Made by a program: the position numbers and the translations under genes. The notes beneath the pieces were generated by a model that worked only from the letters and a program-made list of their open reading frames with translations, searched no databases and was not told the DNA's origin. Positions 26,525-35,788 of a DNA stretch of 48,037 nt are shown in pieces. How positions within the stretch are numbered: the first letter of the stretch is position 1; every line of letters starts with the position of its first letter. Location: NCBI GenBank assembly GCA_007120695.1, contig SKND01000041.1, forward strand, positions 1 to 48,037, written 5' to 3'. The stretch comes from Bacteroidales bacterium. Lineage in GTDB: Bacteria > Bacteroidota > Bacteroidia > Bacteroidales > PUMT01.

Positions 26525-27274
26525 ATGACTGGATTAGAGAATAAGATAGATAAATCAAAGCTACCCTGCCATATTGCTATCATTATGGACGGTAACGGAC
26601 GTTGGGCAAAAGAGAGAGGTTCACACAGGATATTCGGACATCAGAATGGCGTTACAGCCGTTAAGGAGGCAGTTGAAGGGGCCGGGGAACTGGGAGTCAG
26701 ATATCTTACGCTTTATGCCTTCTCAAAAGAAAACTGGTGCAGGCCGCAGGAGGAAATAAATGCTCTGATGGACCTTATGGTTTCAACCATAAATTCAGAA
26801 ACTGAAACACTAATTAAAAACAATGTCCGTTTATTGGTTATCGGAGACATTAAAAGTCTTCCCGAAAGCATTGTGAAGAAACTTAATGAAGTGATAGAGC
26901 GCACAAGTCTGAACGACGGACTTACACTTATAGTTGCGCTTAGTTACGGAGCCAGATGGGAGATTGCGAATGCAGCCGGGCGAATCGCTGAAGATGTTGT
27001 TGCAGGCAGGATTGAGAAGGAAGCAATTGACGAAACCCTCTTCTCAAAATACCTGTTAACCAGCGGAATACCAGATCCGGAATTGCTTATCCGCACAAGC
27101 GGTGAATTCAGGATAAGTAATTTTCTGTTATGGCAGATCGCATATACGGAGATGTATTTTTCAGCAACACTCTGGCCGGATTTCAGGAAAGAGCATCTGT
27201 ACGAAGCAATTATTGATTTTCAGTCGCGCGAAAGAAGATTCGGTAAAACAAGTGAACAACTAAACTGTGATTAA
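26525..27274 (+). CDS. uppS: Undecaprenyl diphosphate synthase
   Basis: This 249-residue cis-prenyltransferase makes the C55 lipid carrier for cell-wall and O-antigen precursors. Motifs: HIAIIMDGNGRWAKERG with catalytic Asp, GHQNGVTAVKEAVEGA, LTLYAFSKENW, and at the end PDPELLIRTSGEFRISNFLLWQIAYTE. I choose the ATG at 26525; the frame extends two codons to a TTG. bamA starts five bases after the stop. Confidence 0.97.
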   Translation: MTGLENKIDKSKLPCHIAIIMDGNGRWAKERGSHRIFGHQNGVTAVKEAVEGAGELGVRYLTLYAFSKENWCRPQEEINALMDLMVSTINSETETLIKNNVRLLVIGDIKSLPESIVKKLNEVIERTSLNDGLTLIVALSYGARWEIANAAGRIAEDVVAGRIEKEAIDETLFSKYLLTSGIPDPELLIRTSGEFRISNFLLWQIAYTEMYFSATLWPDFRKEHLYEAIIDFQSRERRFGKTSEQLNCD

Positions 27275-27279
27275 GAGTT

Positions 27280-29775
27280 ATGTCTATTAAAGGATTATCC
27301 TCATTTTTTTGTCTAGTCCTGCTGTTTTTTAGTCAGGGTTCGGACATGTCTGCCCAGATTGACTATGCCTCACTGCCGGTGATCGACTATACCAGGCCAA
27401 CGGAATATGTTGTGCGGGAGGTCACTGTTTCAGGTCTTCAGAGTGTTGATCCGATACTTGTCAGAAGTGTCACCGGTCTTGAAACAGGACGAAGAATTAC
27501 TATTCCGGGTGACGATATTACGCAAGCTGTCGAAAAGCTCTGGAACCAGAATCTCTTTTCAGATGTTAAGATAACCATTTTAAGGACAGAGGGATCTGAG
27601 GCAGATATTGATATTTATCTTCAGGAGCCGCCGAGAATGTCGTCAATGACCATTGAAGGTGTCAAAAGATCAGAACTAAGTGATATACAGGATAAGCTTC
27701 AATTAAGAAGCGGCAGTACAATTACAACGAATACCATCAATAATTCGAAAGATATAATAGAGAGGTATTTCATAGACAAGGGTTTTTTTAATGCCTCGGC
27801 GGATATCACTATGGAGGATGAACCGGCAATACCAAACAGGGTAAGGCTATATATTGATATCGACAAGGATGAACGGGTAAGGATATCTGACATCTACTTT
27901 ACCGGCAACGAAAATTTCAGCGACCGCAGATTGCAAAGGGTAATGAAGAACACAAAGACACGGAGCCTGCGCAACCTTTTTAAATCTTCAAAATATATCA
28001 GGGCCGACTTTCGCGAAGATAAGGAAAGTCTGCTGACGTTCTACAACGAACATGGTTTCCGTGATGCTACGATTATTTCAGACTCGATCTACCATACAGC
28101 CGACAACAGGATTAACCTGGCTATCGAAATTGATGAAGGGAACAGCTACTATTTCCGAGATATTACATGGGTCGGAAATACAAAATACCCGTCTGAATAC
28201 CTTGACGCAGTACTTGGAATCAACAAGGGTGAGGTATATGACCAGACAAAGCTTGAAAAAAGACTTCGCATGGACGATGATGCGGTAAGCTCTCTCTATC
28301 TTGACGACGGGTACCTCTTTTTCCAGGTCACTCCGGTGGAACTGCGTATTGATAACGATTCCATCGACCTTGAGATGAGGATCAGGGAAGGTGAGCAGGC
28401 TACCATCAACAGGGTGCTTATAGCAGGAAATACTAAAACAAATGAGCATGTTATCCGAAGGGAACTGAGAACAAAACCGGGTCAGCTATTCAGCAAGACA
28501 AACCTGATGCGTTCACACCGTGAACTTGCAAATCTGGGGCATTTCGATCCCGAAAGGCTGGATGTAAACCCCATTCCAAACCCCAGCGACGGCACTGTCG
28601 ACATTGAATATATTGTTGAGGAGAAAGCCAACGATCAGCTGGAAATATCAGGCGGATGGGGAGCCGGCATGCTTATAGGGACGCTGGGTGTCCGGTTCTC
28701 AAACTTTTCGACCAAAAACTTTTTCAACAAGGATGCATGGCGGCCTCTGCCTTCGGGTGACGGGCAAACTCTTAGTATCCGTGCACAATCCAATGGCAGC
28801 TACTACCAGGCATATAACCTGACCTTTGTCGAACCATACGTAGGGGGCACCAAACCAAATTCACTGTCATTTTCACTGTTCCATACAATACAGACAAACA
28901 GGTACAACAGGAATATACAGGATTATTCATCAATCAAGATTTCGGGAGGATCTATAGGAATGGGTCAGAGGCTCAACTGGCCGGACGACTTTTTTACACT
29001 TTACAATGAAATTAGTTTTCAGAATTACAACCTGAATGACTGGTTCGGACAGTTCCTGTTCCAGGATGGAACTTCAAATAATGTCAGCTTAAGGACAAGT
29101 TTCGGAAGGAATTCGGTCGACCAGCCCATTTATCCAAGGAGGGGGAACTCATTCAACCTTACACTTCAGGTAACACCTCCTTACTCACTTCTGAATAATA
29201 AAGATTATTCTCAAATGCCTGCACAAGAGAGGTATAGGTGGATAGAATACCATAAATGGACATTTAAGGGTGACTGGTACGTAAGTTTGGCAGGAAATTT
29301 GGTATTAAGTACATCGGCGAGGTTCGGGTTACTTGGATACTTTAACAGCGATATCGGACCATCTCCATTTGAAAGTTTTGACCTTGGCGGCGATGGCATG
29401 TCAGGTTACAATCTTTACGGAAGGGAAACAATAGGCCTCAGAGGTTATGAAAATGGTTCTTTGACACCGATAGTGGGAGGAAACAAGGCAGGTAACATTT
29501 ACAACAAATTCAACATGGAACTGAGATATCCGGTTTCAACCAATCCCAATGCCTTTATCTATCCCCTGGTATTTGTTGAGGCAGGTAACGCATGGTACGA
29601 TTTTAATGATTTCAATCCTTTTGCGATCAAACGCTCTGCAGGTATCGGACTGAGAGCATTCTTGCCGATGTTCGGGTTACTGGGGATTGACTGGGCCTAC
29701 GGGTTTGATGAGATACCGGGCAGGCCGGGAGCAAATAAGGGGCAGTTCCACTTTGTGCTCGGACAACAGTTTTAA
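27280..29775 (+). CDS. bamA: Outer-membrane protein assembly factor BamA
   Basis: This 831-residue Omp85 protein inserts beta-barrel proteins in the outer membrane. A signal peptide (to about residue 25, ending SAQ) is followed by about five POTRA repeats (45-440; recognisable starts are VREVTVSG, MTIEGVKRS, ISDIYFTGNENFS, ITWVGNTKYPS and INRVLIAGNTKTNEHVIRRELRTKPG). The barrel from about 450 has the family GLRGYENG loop near 730. Length is typical. It is flanked by uppS and two Skp-type chaperone genes, a fixed Bacteroidota order. Confidence 0.97.
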   Translation: MSIKGLSSFFCLVLLFFSQGSDMSAQIDYASLPVIDYTRPTEYVVREVTVSGLQSVDPILVRSVTGLETGRRITIPGDDITQAVEKLWNQNLFSDVKITILRTEGSEADIDIYLQEPPRMSSMTIEGVKRSELSDIQDKLQLRSGSTITTNTINNSKDIIERYFIDKGFFNASADITMEDEPAIPNRVRLYIDIDKDERVRISDIYFTGNENFSDRRLQRVMKNTKTRSLRNLFKSSKYIRADFREDKESLLTFYNEHGFRDATIISDSIYHTADNRINLAIEIDEGNSYYFRDITWVGNTKYPSEYLDAVLGINKGEVYDQTKLEKRLRMDDDAVSSLYLDDGYLFFQVTPVELRIDNDSIDLEMRIREGEQATINRVLIAGNTKTNEHVIRRELRTKPGQLFSKTNLMRSHRELANLGHFDPERLDVNPIPNPSDGTVDIEYIVEEKANDQLEISGGWGAGMLIGTLGVRFSNFSTKNFFNKDAWRPLPSGDGQTLSIRAQSNGSYYQAYNLTFVEPYVGGTKPNSLSFSLFHTIQTNRYNRNIQDYSSIKISGGSIGMGQRLNWPDDFFTLYNEISFQNYNLNDWFGQFLFQDGTSNNVSLRTSFGRNSVDQPIYPRRGNSFNLTLQVTPPYSLLNNKDYSQMPAQERYRWIEYHKWTFKGDWYVSLAGNLVLSTSARFGLLGYFNSDIGPSPFESFDLGGDGMSGYNLYGRETIGLRGYENGSLTPIVGGNKAGNIYNKFNMELRYPVSTNPNAFIYPLVFVEAGNAWYDFNDFNPFAIKRSAGIGLRAFLPMFGLLGIDWAYGFDEIPGRPGANKGQFHFVLGQQF

Positions 29776-29793
29776 TAACTTAATACCAGGACA

Positions 29794-30396
29794 ATGAAAA
29801 ATTCAGATAATTTTAAAAAAAACACGCATGCCGGATTAATACGGGCAGCGGGCGGGAGGCTCAGGTTTTACAGACCTGCAGTAAGAACTGCAGCAGTGAT
29901 TGCAGTATTGTTTTTCATTACATTTCAAACCGCCTTTTCGCAGAGATTCGCTTATGTTGACAGCGATTATATCCTGAGTAATATTCCCGATTACAGGGCT
30001 GCACAGGAACAGCTTGACAGGCTGACCCAGGAATGGCAGAAGGAGGTTGAAGCCAGTTATGAAGAGGTCGAGGCTCTCTACCGTAACTTTCAGAACGACA
30101 GGGTGCTGATGAGCGAAGAGATGCGAAGAAAACGGGAAGACGAGATAGTAACAAAAGAGGCGGCGGCGGCAGACCTCCAGAGAAAATACTTTGGCCCGGA
30201 AGGGGAGTTGTTCCAGAGTCAGGAAGAACTCATAAGACCTATACAGGACCGTATATACAATGCAGTGGAGAAGATGGCTGCCGATGGTAATTACGCGGTA
30301 ATTTTTGATACCGCGAACTCGCCTACAATGCTCTATACCAATCCCAGGAATGATCTTAGTGATGATGTTTTAAAAATTATGGGATACAGAAACTAA
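29794..30396 (+). CDS. OmpH/Skp-family periplasmic chaperone, first copy
   Basis: This 200-residue protein has an unusually long N-terminus (about 30 mostly polar/basic residues before a hydrophobic signal core, cleavage likely after FSQ at about 50). The mature part is RFAYVDSDYILSNIPDYRAAQEQLD followed by a coiled-coil tentacle rich in Glu and Lys (65-140), and closes with the strand AVIFDTA, as in Skp, which escorts unfolded barrel proteins to BamA. It is 18 bases downstream of bamA. It is divergent from the second copy, so this is an old duplication. Confidence 0.92.
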   Translation: MKNSDNFKKNTHAGLIRAAGGRLRFYRPAVRTAAVIAVLFFITFQTAFSQRFAYVDSDYILSNIPDYRAAQEQLDRLTQEWQKEVEASYEEVEALYRNFQNDRVLMSEEMRRKREDEIVTKEAAAADLQRKYFGPEGELFQSQEELIRPIQDRIYNAVEKMAADGNYAVIFDTANSPTMLYTNPRNDLSDDVLKIMGYRN

Positions 30397-30424
30397 TAAC
30401 CAATAATAATCAAATCTCTTAAAA

Positions 30425-30937
30425 ATGAAGAATGCACTAAAACTACTATTGATTTCAGTTCTGCTGGTAGCAGGACCTGCTCTCAACGCCCAGGAACTCA
30501 AGTTCGGGCATATCAATTCATCACGTTTGCTCGGTGTGATGCCGGAAAGAGAGGCTGCACAATTGCAGTTGCAGAGGGAAGAGCGATCCCTTATCAATGA
30601 GCTTGAAAATTTGCAGGTTGAGTACCAGAACAAACTCCAGAATTATATTGAATCCCAGGATACACTCACAAATGTTGTAAGGCAACTGCGTGAAAGTGAA
30701 CTAAGGGAGATGCAGAACCGGATACAGGAGTTCCAGGCAAATGCACAGGAAGACCTGCAACAAAGACAAATGGAGCTTATACAACCGATCTTTGAAAAAA
30801 TCGAGAAGGCGATAGCAGAAGTTGCCAGGGAAAGAGGATATATATATGTTTTTGACATTGATGGTAACTCAATATTATATTTCAGTGAACAGAGTGAAGA
30901 TGTGCTGCCATATGTAAGGGAAAAACTGGGAATTTAA
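30425..30937 (+). CDS. OmpH/Skp-family periplasmic chaperone, second copy
   Basis: This 170-residue protein has a signal peptide (KNALKLLLISVLLVAGPALNAQE) followed by the Skp core: LKFGHINSSRLLGVMPEREAA, a coiled-coil of about 80 residues, and a last strand YIYVFDIDGNSILYF. It comes 28 bases after the first copy and is followed by a strong terminator. The two proteins share layout but low identity, so they may take different clients. Confidence 0.93.
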   Translation: MKNALKLLLISVLLVAGPALNAQELKFGHINSSRLLGVMPEREAAQLQLQREERSLINELENLQVEYQNKLQNYIESQDTLTNVVRQLRESELREMQNRIQEFQANAQEDLQQRQMELIQPIFEKIEKAIAEVARERGYIYVFDIDGNSILYFSEQSEDVLPYVREKLGI

Positions 30938-30968
30938 TCTCTGGTCACATTCTGGCATTATGAAGCAG

Positions 30969-31003
30969 AAAACCACCTGCACCTGTCGCATGGTGGTTTT
31001 TTT
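30969..31003 (+). terminator. Intrinsic terminator after the bamA-skp run
   Basis: A stem of aaaaccacc with ggtggtttt, plus an inner tgc/gca pair, encloses a loop of about 14 bases and is followed by a run of seven T. It ends the envelope operon and separates it from murI. Confidence 0.85.
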
Positions 31004-31040
31004 GATTATTTGATATAATCTGAATAAATCTCAGAGCAAA

Positions 31041-31919
31041 ATGACTAATCAGGCATCGGATCCTATTGGTATTTTTGATTCGGGTGTTGGCGGCCTTACG
31101 GTGGCTTCCGCTGTCAGGCAGTTGATTCCGGAGAGGTCAATAGTATATTTTGGCGATACTGCCCATCTCCCTTACGGGGATAAATCGCCCGGGGCAATAC
31201 TGCATTACAGTAAGAAGATAACCGATTTCCTGCTGGACCATAACTGCAAAATAATACTCGCAGCCTGCAACACAGTGTCGGCTACCGTTTGGGATGAACT
31301 GAACCTTTACATATCCGGCAGGGCTGTACCGGTAAATGTTATCGACCCGGTTGTCAAACGTGTTGGAGAGCTTTATTCCGGTTTATCAATAGGGGTTATA
31401 GGCACCAAGAACACCATCAATTCCGGAGCATACACTAAAAAAATAAAGGAGATCATACCAGGTGCTAAAGTCTCATCGCTGGCGACCCCCCTGATGGTTC
31501 CGATGATTGAAGAGGGTTTTGTTTATGATGATATCAGCAATGCAATTATAAGGGCTTACCTGTCAAACAGCACTCTTGAAGGTATTCAGACATTGATCCT
31601 CGGTTGCACTCATTATCCGATTATCAGGAATCAGATCAGAAAATACTACGATTTCAAAGTAGATGTGGTTGATTCAGCACTGATAGTTGCCGAGCATGTG
31701 CGCAGCCTGATCGATTCACTGCTGCCAGCTGGAAGCATAGCAGGAAGTGTAAGCCATAGCCTGCCTGGTTATCCGGATAAGGTTGATGGCACCGGGGGCC
31801 CGTTGAATGCCGGCAGAGACAAATTCTTTGTCTCCGACTACACGGAATATTTCAGCAAGATTGCAGGGATATTTTTTGAAAAAGAGATCATACTTGAAAA
31901 AGTTGATCTCTGGAGGTAG
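31041..31919 (+). CDS. murI: Glutamate racemase
   Basis: This 292-residue enzyme makes D-glutamate for peptidoglycan. Both catalytic Cys are present: ACNTVSA near residue 77 and LGCTHYPII near 190. The substrate-binding FDSGVGGLTV (12-21) and GDTAHLPYGDKSP follow the family. The C-terminal segment (about 235-292) is somewhat longer than in the minimal enzyme, with a Ser/Gly-rich stretch. The stop codon lies inside a palindromic terminator shared with the opposite gene. Confidence 0.96.
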   Translation: MTNQASDPIGIFDSGVGGLTVASAVRQLIPERSIVYFGDTAHLPYGDKSPGAILHYSKKITDFLLDHNCKIILAACNTVSATVWDELNLYISGRAVPVNVIDPVVKRVGELYSGLSIGVIGTKNTINSGAYTKKIKEIIPGAKVSSLATPLMVPMIEEGFVYDDISNAIIRAYLSNSTLEGIQTLILGCTHYPIIRNQIRKYYDFKVDVVDSALIVAEHVRSLIDSLLPAGSIAGSVSHSLPGYPDKVDGTGGPLNAGRDKFFVSDYTEYFSKIAGIFFEKEIILEKVDLWR

Positions 31920-31951
31920 CGGGTGATATATCACCCGCTGTACCATTTTTT
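31918..31951. terminator. Palindromic terminator holding both stop codons of a convergent pair
   Basis: Bases 31918-31939 form a perfect 22-base palindrome (arms agcgggtgat and atcacccgct with a two-base centre). The last two bases of the murI stop TAG and the whole stop TGA of the carbonic-anhydrase gene lie in it. A T-run follows on the plus strand at 31946-31951, six bases from the stem. Confidence 0.75.
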
Positions 31952-32446
31952 ATAAGAAATATAGTTGCGTGCTATTCTTTCAATCATGCCGCTTACATGT
32001 TCCTGGTCAACCTCCTTGAGCCTTTTGGCAGGTACCCCGCCGTAAATACTTCCCGGTTCAACCTTCGTACCTTCAAGCAGCACTGAACCTGCAGCTATGA
32101 TTGAATTTGCGCCGACAACAACATTATCCATAAGCACAGCTCCCATCCCCACAAGCACATTATCTTCAATATCCGCTCCGTGGACAATTACCCTGTGTCC
32201 GATAGAAACATTATTGCCAATATTTATGGTTGTCTTTTCAAAGGTGCAATGAAGCATTGACAGATCCTGGATATTAACCATGTTGCCTATACGTATTGAG
32301 TTTACATCCCCCCTTATAACAGCATTGAACCAAACGCTGCAATAGCTTCCTAAAACTACATCCCCTATAATGGTAGAATTTTCTGCCAGGTAGCAGTCTT
32401 TCCCGAAAACCGGGCTGAATCCCCGCACTGATTTTATGAGAGCCAT
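31931..32446 (-). CDS. Gamma-class carbonic anhydrase-like hexapeptide protein
   Basis: This 171-residue protein has the left-handed beta-helix hexapeptide pattern (repeats such as VVLGSYCSVWFNAVIRGDVNSIRIG and NVLVGMGAVLMDNVVVGANSII). The three zinc His positions of the Cam family are visible in LHCTFEKTTINIGNNVSIGHRVIVHGADIE. It is predicted to bind a metal and may hydrate CO2, though many members are acetyltransferase-like or uncharacterised. The stop overlaps the murI terminator. Confidence 0.9.
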   Translation of the reverse strand: MALIKSVRGFSPVFGKDCYLAENSTIIGDVVLGSYCSVWFNAVIRGDVNSIRIGNMVNIQDLSMLHCTFEKTTINIGNNVSIGHRVIVHGADIEDNVLVGMGAVLMDNVVVGANSIIAAGSVLLEGTKVEPGSIYGGVPAKRLKEVDQEHVSGMIERIARNYISYKKWYSG

Positions 32447-32764
32447 ATAATGATTCAGGTATTAATATTGATTCAATAAAGGTATTTAAGTGCAATATCT
32501 GAATAATTGTTCATTAAAAAGGTATAGTATAATACGAACCTATTCAATTTTGAATTATTTAAATCATACAGCAGATAAAACGACACGAAAAAAATAACCT
32601 TTTGATCGGAATCACTCCCCTTTCATCCTTACTGCCGGGTTTTCTTATGTGATTTTAATCATATTTTGTCTATAATCCTGTATACGTGACATTTAATTAA
32701 GACAAAACAAGGCCGGAACGGGCAAAAAAAAACATATTTAATAAGTTAATATATCAGAAAATAG

Positions 32765-32772
32765 TATTTTTG
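32765..32772 (+). promoter_or_regulatory. Candidate -7 box for korAB
   Basis: TATTTTTG matches TAnnTTTG. It predicts a leader of about 115 bases before korA that includes the 32-residue frame at 32787. No clear -33 element. Confidence 0.4.
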
Positions 32773-32786
32773 TATAGAATATTTAC

Positions 32787-32885
32787 ATGTTAATTACCAA
32801 ATATTTAACTCCATTGATCAAAAATCAGGTTGAGGTAGTTCCGTTAGCCGGAAAGTTACAAGGGTTTGATCCTCACCACTTATAA
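32787..32885 (+). CDS. Possible leader peptide of korA, 32 residues
   Basis: An ATG 15 bases after the candidate -7 box opens a frame of 32 codons that stops 8 bases upstream of the korA ATG. The peptide is hydrophobic at the start (LITKYLTPLI) and ends PHHL. No run of one amino acid or paired hairpins typical of attenuators is seen. A frame of this length can occur by chance in A/T-rich DNA, so this is only a candidate. Confidence 0.25.
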   Translation: MLITKYLTPLIKNQVEVVPLAGKLQGFDPHHL

Positions 32886-32893
32886 TCATATAT

Positions 32894-34747
32894 ATGAACA
32901 AACAGGCCCCCATTAAAGAAAAAGAGTCGGTAGTCATAAAATTTGTCGGCGACTCGGGCGATGGTATGCAGCTTGCCGGCACTTTGTTTTCCGACACTTC
33001 TGCAGTTCTGGGAAACGACCTCTTTACCTTTCCCGATTATCCGGCTGAAATCAGGGCACCTCATAATACCCTGGCAGGTGTTTCCGGATTTCAGGTTCAG
33101 ATAGGAAGTGAAAAGATCTTCTCTTCGGGGGATCTGTGTGATGTACTTGTTGTCATGAATCCTGCTTCCCTGAAAACAAACATTAAATGGGTAAGACCCG
33201 GTGGCACAATAATTATTGACGGTGATTCATTCAATGAAAAAGCACTCGGTAAATCGGGCTACCAGACAAACCCGCTGACAGATGGAAGCCTCGATGTATA
33301 CAAAGTCATACAGGCTCCAATAACAACCGTGACCCGTGACAGCCTGGCAGATATGAATATTAGTGCCAGGGCGGCAGATCGAAGCAGAAACATGTTTGCG
33401 CTTGGAATAGTGACTTTCCTTTTCAGTCAGGGCCTTGAAACGACATATAAATTTCTGGAAAGCAAGTTTGCTGACAAACCGGATATACTTGAAATAAACA
33501 AAGTTGTCCTTACGGCCGGGCATAATTTTGCCGACACGATAGAAGCTGTAGATTCTGCCTTCAAAGTGCCGGAAGCAAAACTAAAAAAGGGCAGATACAG
33601 GAATATTTCAGGCAATGTGGCCACTGCATGGGGGTTAATAGCCGCAGCAGAACGATCAGGCCGGCCCCTTTTCCTGGGGTCATACCCGATAACTCCGGCT
33701 ACAGAGATCCTGATGGAAATAACAAAAAACAAAAACCTGGGAATTAAGGTTTTTCAGGCTGAAGATGAAATTGCAGGTATCTGTTCAGCAATAGGGGCCA
33801 GTTATACCGGCTCACTTGCGGTGACAACCACATCAGGACCAGGACTCTCATTGAAATCTGAAGCAATAGGACTTGCCGTAATAACAGAGTTGCCGCTGGT
33901 TATAGTGAATGTCCAGAGGGCCGGCCCGTCAACCGGAATGCCCACAAAATCGGAACAGTCAGATCTGTTGCAGGCGCTGTGGGGCCGAAACGGCGAATGC
34001 CCGGTAATTGTCATGGCTGCATCGACACCGGCCAGCTGCTTCTATTTTGCATATGAAGCTGCAAAAATCAGTATAGAGCATATGACACCTGTAATACTGC
34101 TCACCGACGGTTATCTGGGTAACGGTTCTGAACTTTTCAGGATACCCAGGGTGTCTGACCTGCCGGAGATAATTCCTCCACTGGCAAAGGCCAATGACGA
34201 AAATTACAAACCATATAAGCGCGATCCCGAAACCCTTGTAAGGCAGTGGGCTCTGCCCGGAACCGAGGGTCTGCGTCACCGTGTCGGGGGACTGGAAAAG
34301 ACCGATATTCATGGAGTGGTTTCTACCGATCCCCTTAATCATCAGATGATGGTACAGATCAGGGAAGCAAAGGTGAAAAAAGTGGCGGACAGAATACCTC
34401 TGCAGAAAATTGAAGGTGAAAATAGTGGTGATCTGCTCGTTGTGAGCTGGGGAGGTACGGAAGGATCGATAAGGACGGCCATAAGGGAGATGCAAAAAAA
34501 GGGTAAAAAGATAGGACATGCCCACTTCAACCATATAATGCCTTTACCAAAAAACACAATTGAAATCCTGAGCAGTTACAGGAAAGTAGTTGTTTGCGAA
34601 CTCAATAACGGACAATTTGCAAAATACCTTCGTTCTGAAATCCCGGAGATAAAATACCTGCAATATAATAAGATACAAGGTTTGCCATTCTTCACGGGAG
34701 AATTGATTGAAATTTTTAATCAATTAATCGAAAATCAGCAGTCATGA
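32894..34747 (+). CDS. korA: 2-oxoacid:ferredoxin oxidoreductase, alpha subunit (gamma-alpha fusion)
   Basis: This 617-residue subunit has the gamma domain first (residues 10-190: VVIKFVGDSGDGMQLAG, DYPAEIRAPHNTLAG) and the alpha pyrimidine-binding domain from about 230 (LGSYPITPATEIL, QAEDEIAGICSAIGAS, TTTSGPGLSLKSE). This is the fused form of 2-oxoglutarate ferredoxin oxidoreductase, which oxidises 2-oxoglutarate to succinyl-CoA with reduction of ferredoxin, or runs in reverse in anaerobes. It overlaps korB by four bases (ATGA). No ferredoxin-like delta subunit is adjacent. Confidence 0.95.
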   Translation: MNKQAPIKEKESVVIKFVGDSGDGMQLAGTLFSDTSAVLGNDLFTFPDYPAEIRAPHNTLAGVSGFQVQIGSEKIFSSGDLCDVLVVMNPASLKTNIKWVRPGGTIIIDGDSFNEKALGKSGYQTNPLTDGSLDVYKVIQAPITTVTRDSLADMNISARAADRSRNMFALGIVTFLFSQGLETTYKFLESKFADKPDILEINKVVLTAGHNFADTIEAVDSAFKVPEAKLKKGRYRNISGNVATAWGLIAAAERSGRPLFLGSYPITPATEILMEITKNKNLGIKVFQAEDEIAGICSAIGASYTGSLAVTTTSGPGLSLKSEAIGLAVITELPLVIVNVQRAGPSTGMPTKSEQSDLLQALWGRNGECPVIVMAASTPASCFYFAYEAAKISIEHMTPVILLTDGYLGNGSELFRIPRVSDLPEIIPPLAKANDENYKPYKRDPETLVRQWALPGTEGLRHRVGGLEKTDIHGVVSTDPLNHQMMVQIREAKVKKVADRIPLQKIEGENSGDLLVVSWGGTEGSIRTAIREMQKKGKKIGHAHFNHIMPLPKNTIEILSSYRKVVVCELNNGQFAKYLRSEIPEIKYLQYNKIQGLPFFTGELIEIFNQLIENQQS

Positions 34748-35778
34748 TCACAAACAGAATAACATCATCGGAAAAACAGCTAACCAAAGAGGATTTTATC
34801 AGCGACCAGATGGTAAAGTGGTGTCCGGGATGCGGGGCGCATGCAATTCTCAAAGCTGTAGAAAACGTCTTCCCCGAAATCGGGTATAAAAAGGAGAATT
34901 TCATGTTTGTATCCGGAATTGGTTGCTCCTCCAGGTTCCCTTATTATGTTGATACTTACGGGATTCATGGCATACACGGAAGGGCTGCGGCAATTGCTAC
35001 AGGGGTCAAACTTTCAAACCCCGGGCTCAGTGTATGGATTGCGACCGGGGACGGCGATTCGATGGCAATAGGAGGTAATCATTTTATTCACATAATCAGA
35101 AGGAACCTGGATGTTAACATTATCCTTTTCAATAATCAGATATACGGACTTACCAAAGGGCAATACTCCCCGACCACTCCCATAGGCAGCATAACCAAAA
35201 CTTCCCCGCACGGAACGGTTGAACATCCGTTTGTCACTGCAGGACTTGTTATGGGTGCACAGGGTACTTTTTTTGCCAGGGTCATTGACACAAATATTAA
35301 AATGATGACCGAGGTGATGTTTGAGGCCGCCAAACATGACGGTACCTCGGTTATAGAAATACTGCAAAACTGTATAATATTTGCCGACAAGACTCATGCA
35401 GATATTACCGACAAGGAGATAAGAGATGACCACCAGCTGCATCTTAAGCATGGAGAACCAATGCTTTACGGCAAAAACAAGGAAAAGGGTATCCAGTTAA
35501 AGGGCACCAAGCTGCAAGGTGTGGTTGTTGGCCTCAACGGTGTGGAGATGGAGGATATCCTGATACATGACCAGTATGAAAAAAATCCGGGCTTCCACCG
35601 GATGCTCGGTAAAATGGGACCGCCTGATCTTCCCGTTGCTCTGGGGGTGATAAGATCTGCCGAGTTTTCAACATATGATGACATGGTTGAAGTGCAGATT
35701 GAATCAGCCCGTGAACAATCAAATATCAAATGTGCGGATGACCTTTTAAACAGTGGAGAAACTTTTGAAATTAAATAG
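34744..35778 (+). CDS. korB: 2-oxoacid:ferredoxin oxidoreductase, beta subunit
   Basis: This 344-residue TPP-binding subunit pairs with KorA. Cys residues for the iron-sulfur cluster and TPP contacts are seen in KWCPGCGAHAILKAVE (about 22-37) and GIGCSSRFPYY. The TPP/Mg motif is ATGDGDSMAIGGNHF with VNIILFNNQIYGLTKGQYSP. This is the 2-oxoglutarate-type length. The reaction assignment to 2-oxoglutarate and not pyruvate rests on two-subunit organisation. Confidence 0.95.
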   Translation: MITNRITSSEKQLTKEDFISDQMVKWCPGCGAHAILKAVENVFPEIGYKKENFMFVSGIGCSSRFPYYVDTYGIHGIHGRAAAIATGVKLSNPGLSVWIATGDGDSMAIGGNHFIHIIRRNLDVNIILFNNQIYGLTKGQYSPTTPIGSITKTSPHGTVEHPFVTAGLVMGAQGTFFARVIDTNIKMMTEVMFEAAKHDGTSVIEILQNCIIFADKTHADITDKEIRDDHQLHLKHGEPMLYGKNKEKGIQLKGTKLQGVVVGLNGVEMEDILIHDQYEKNPGFHRMLGKMGPPDLPVALGVIRSAEFSTYDDMVEVQIESAREQSNIKCADDLLNSGETFEIK

Positions 35779-35788
35779 TGTCTGTCCG

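Larger units (their letters stand above)
32447..32893 (+). other. A/T-rich intergenic region upstream of korA (447 bases)
   Basis: This gap between divergent genes has no conserved gene. It is A/T-rich in the first 340 bases. It contains one -7-like box at 32765 and a short frame at 32787-32885 that ends eight bases before korA. I see no strong hairpin, riboswitch or repeat. Confidence 0.6.

Noticed and set aside
29794-30937. Recent tandem duplication of skp
   Set aside because: The two proteins share layout but little sequence, so duplication is old and typical for the phylum.
33959-34534. 191-codon minus-strand frame inside korA
   Set aside because: It lies wholly antisense to a strongly conserved gene, and its translation is Cys/His/Phe-rich with no recognisable motif. 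Shadow of codon use.
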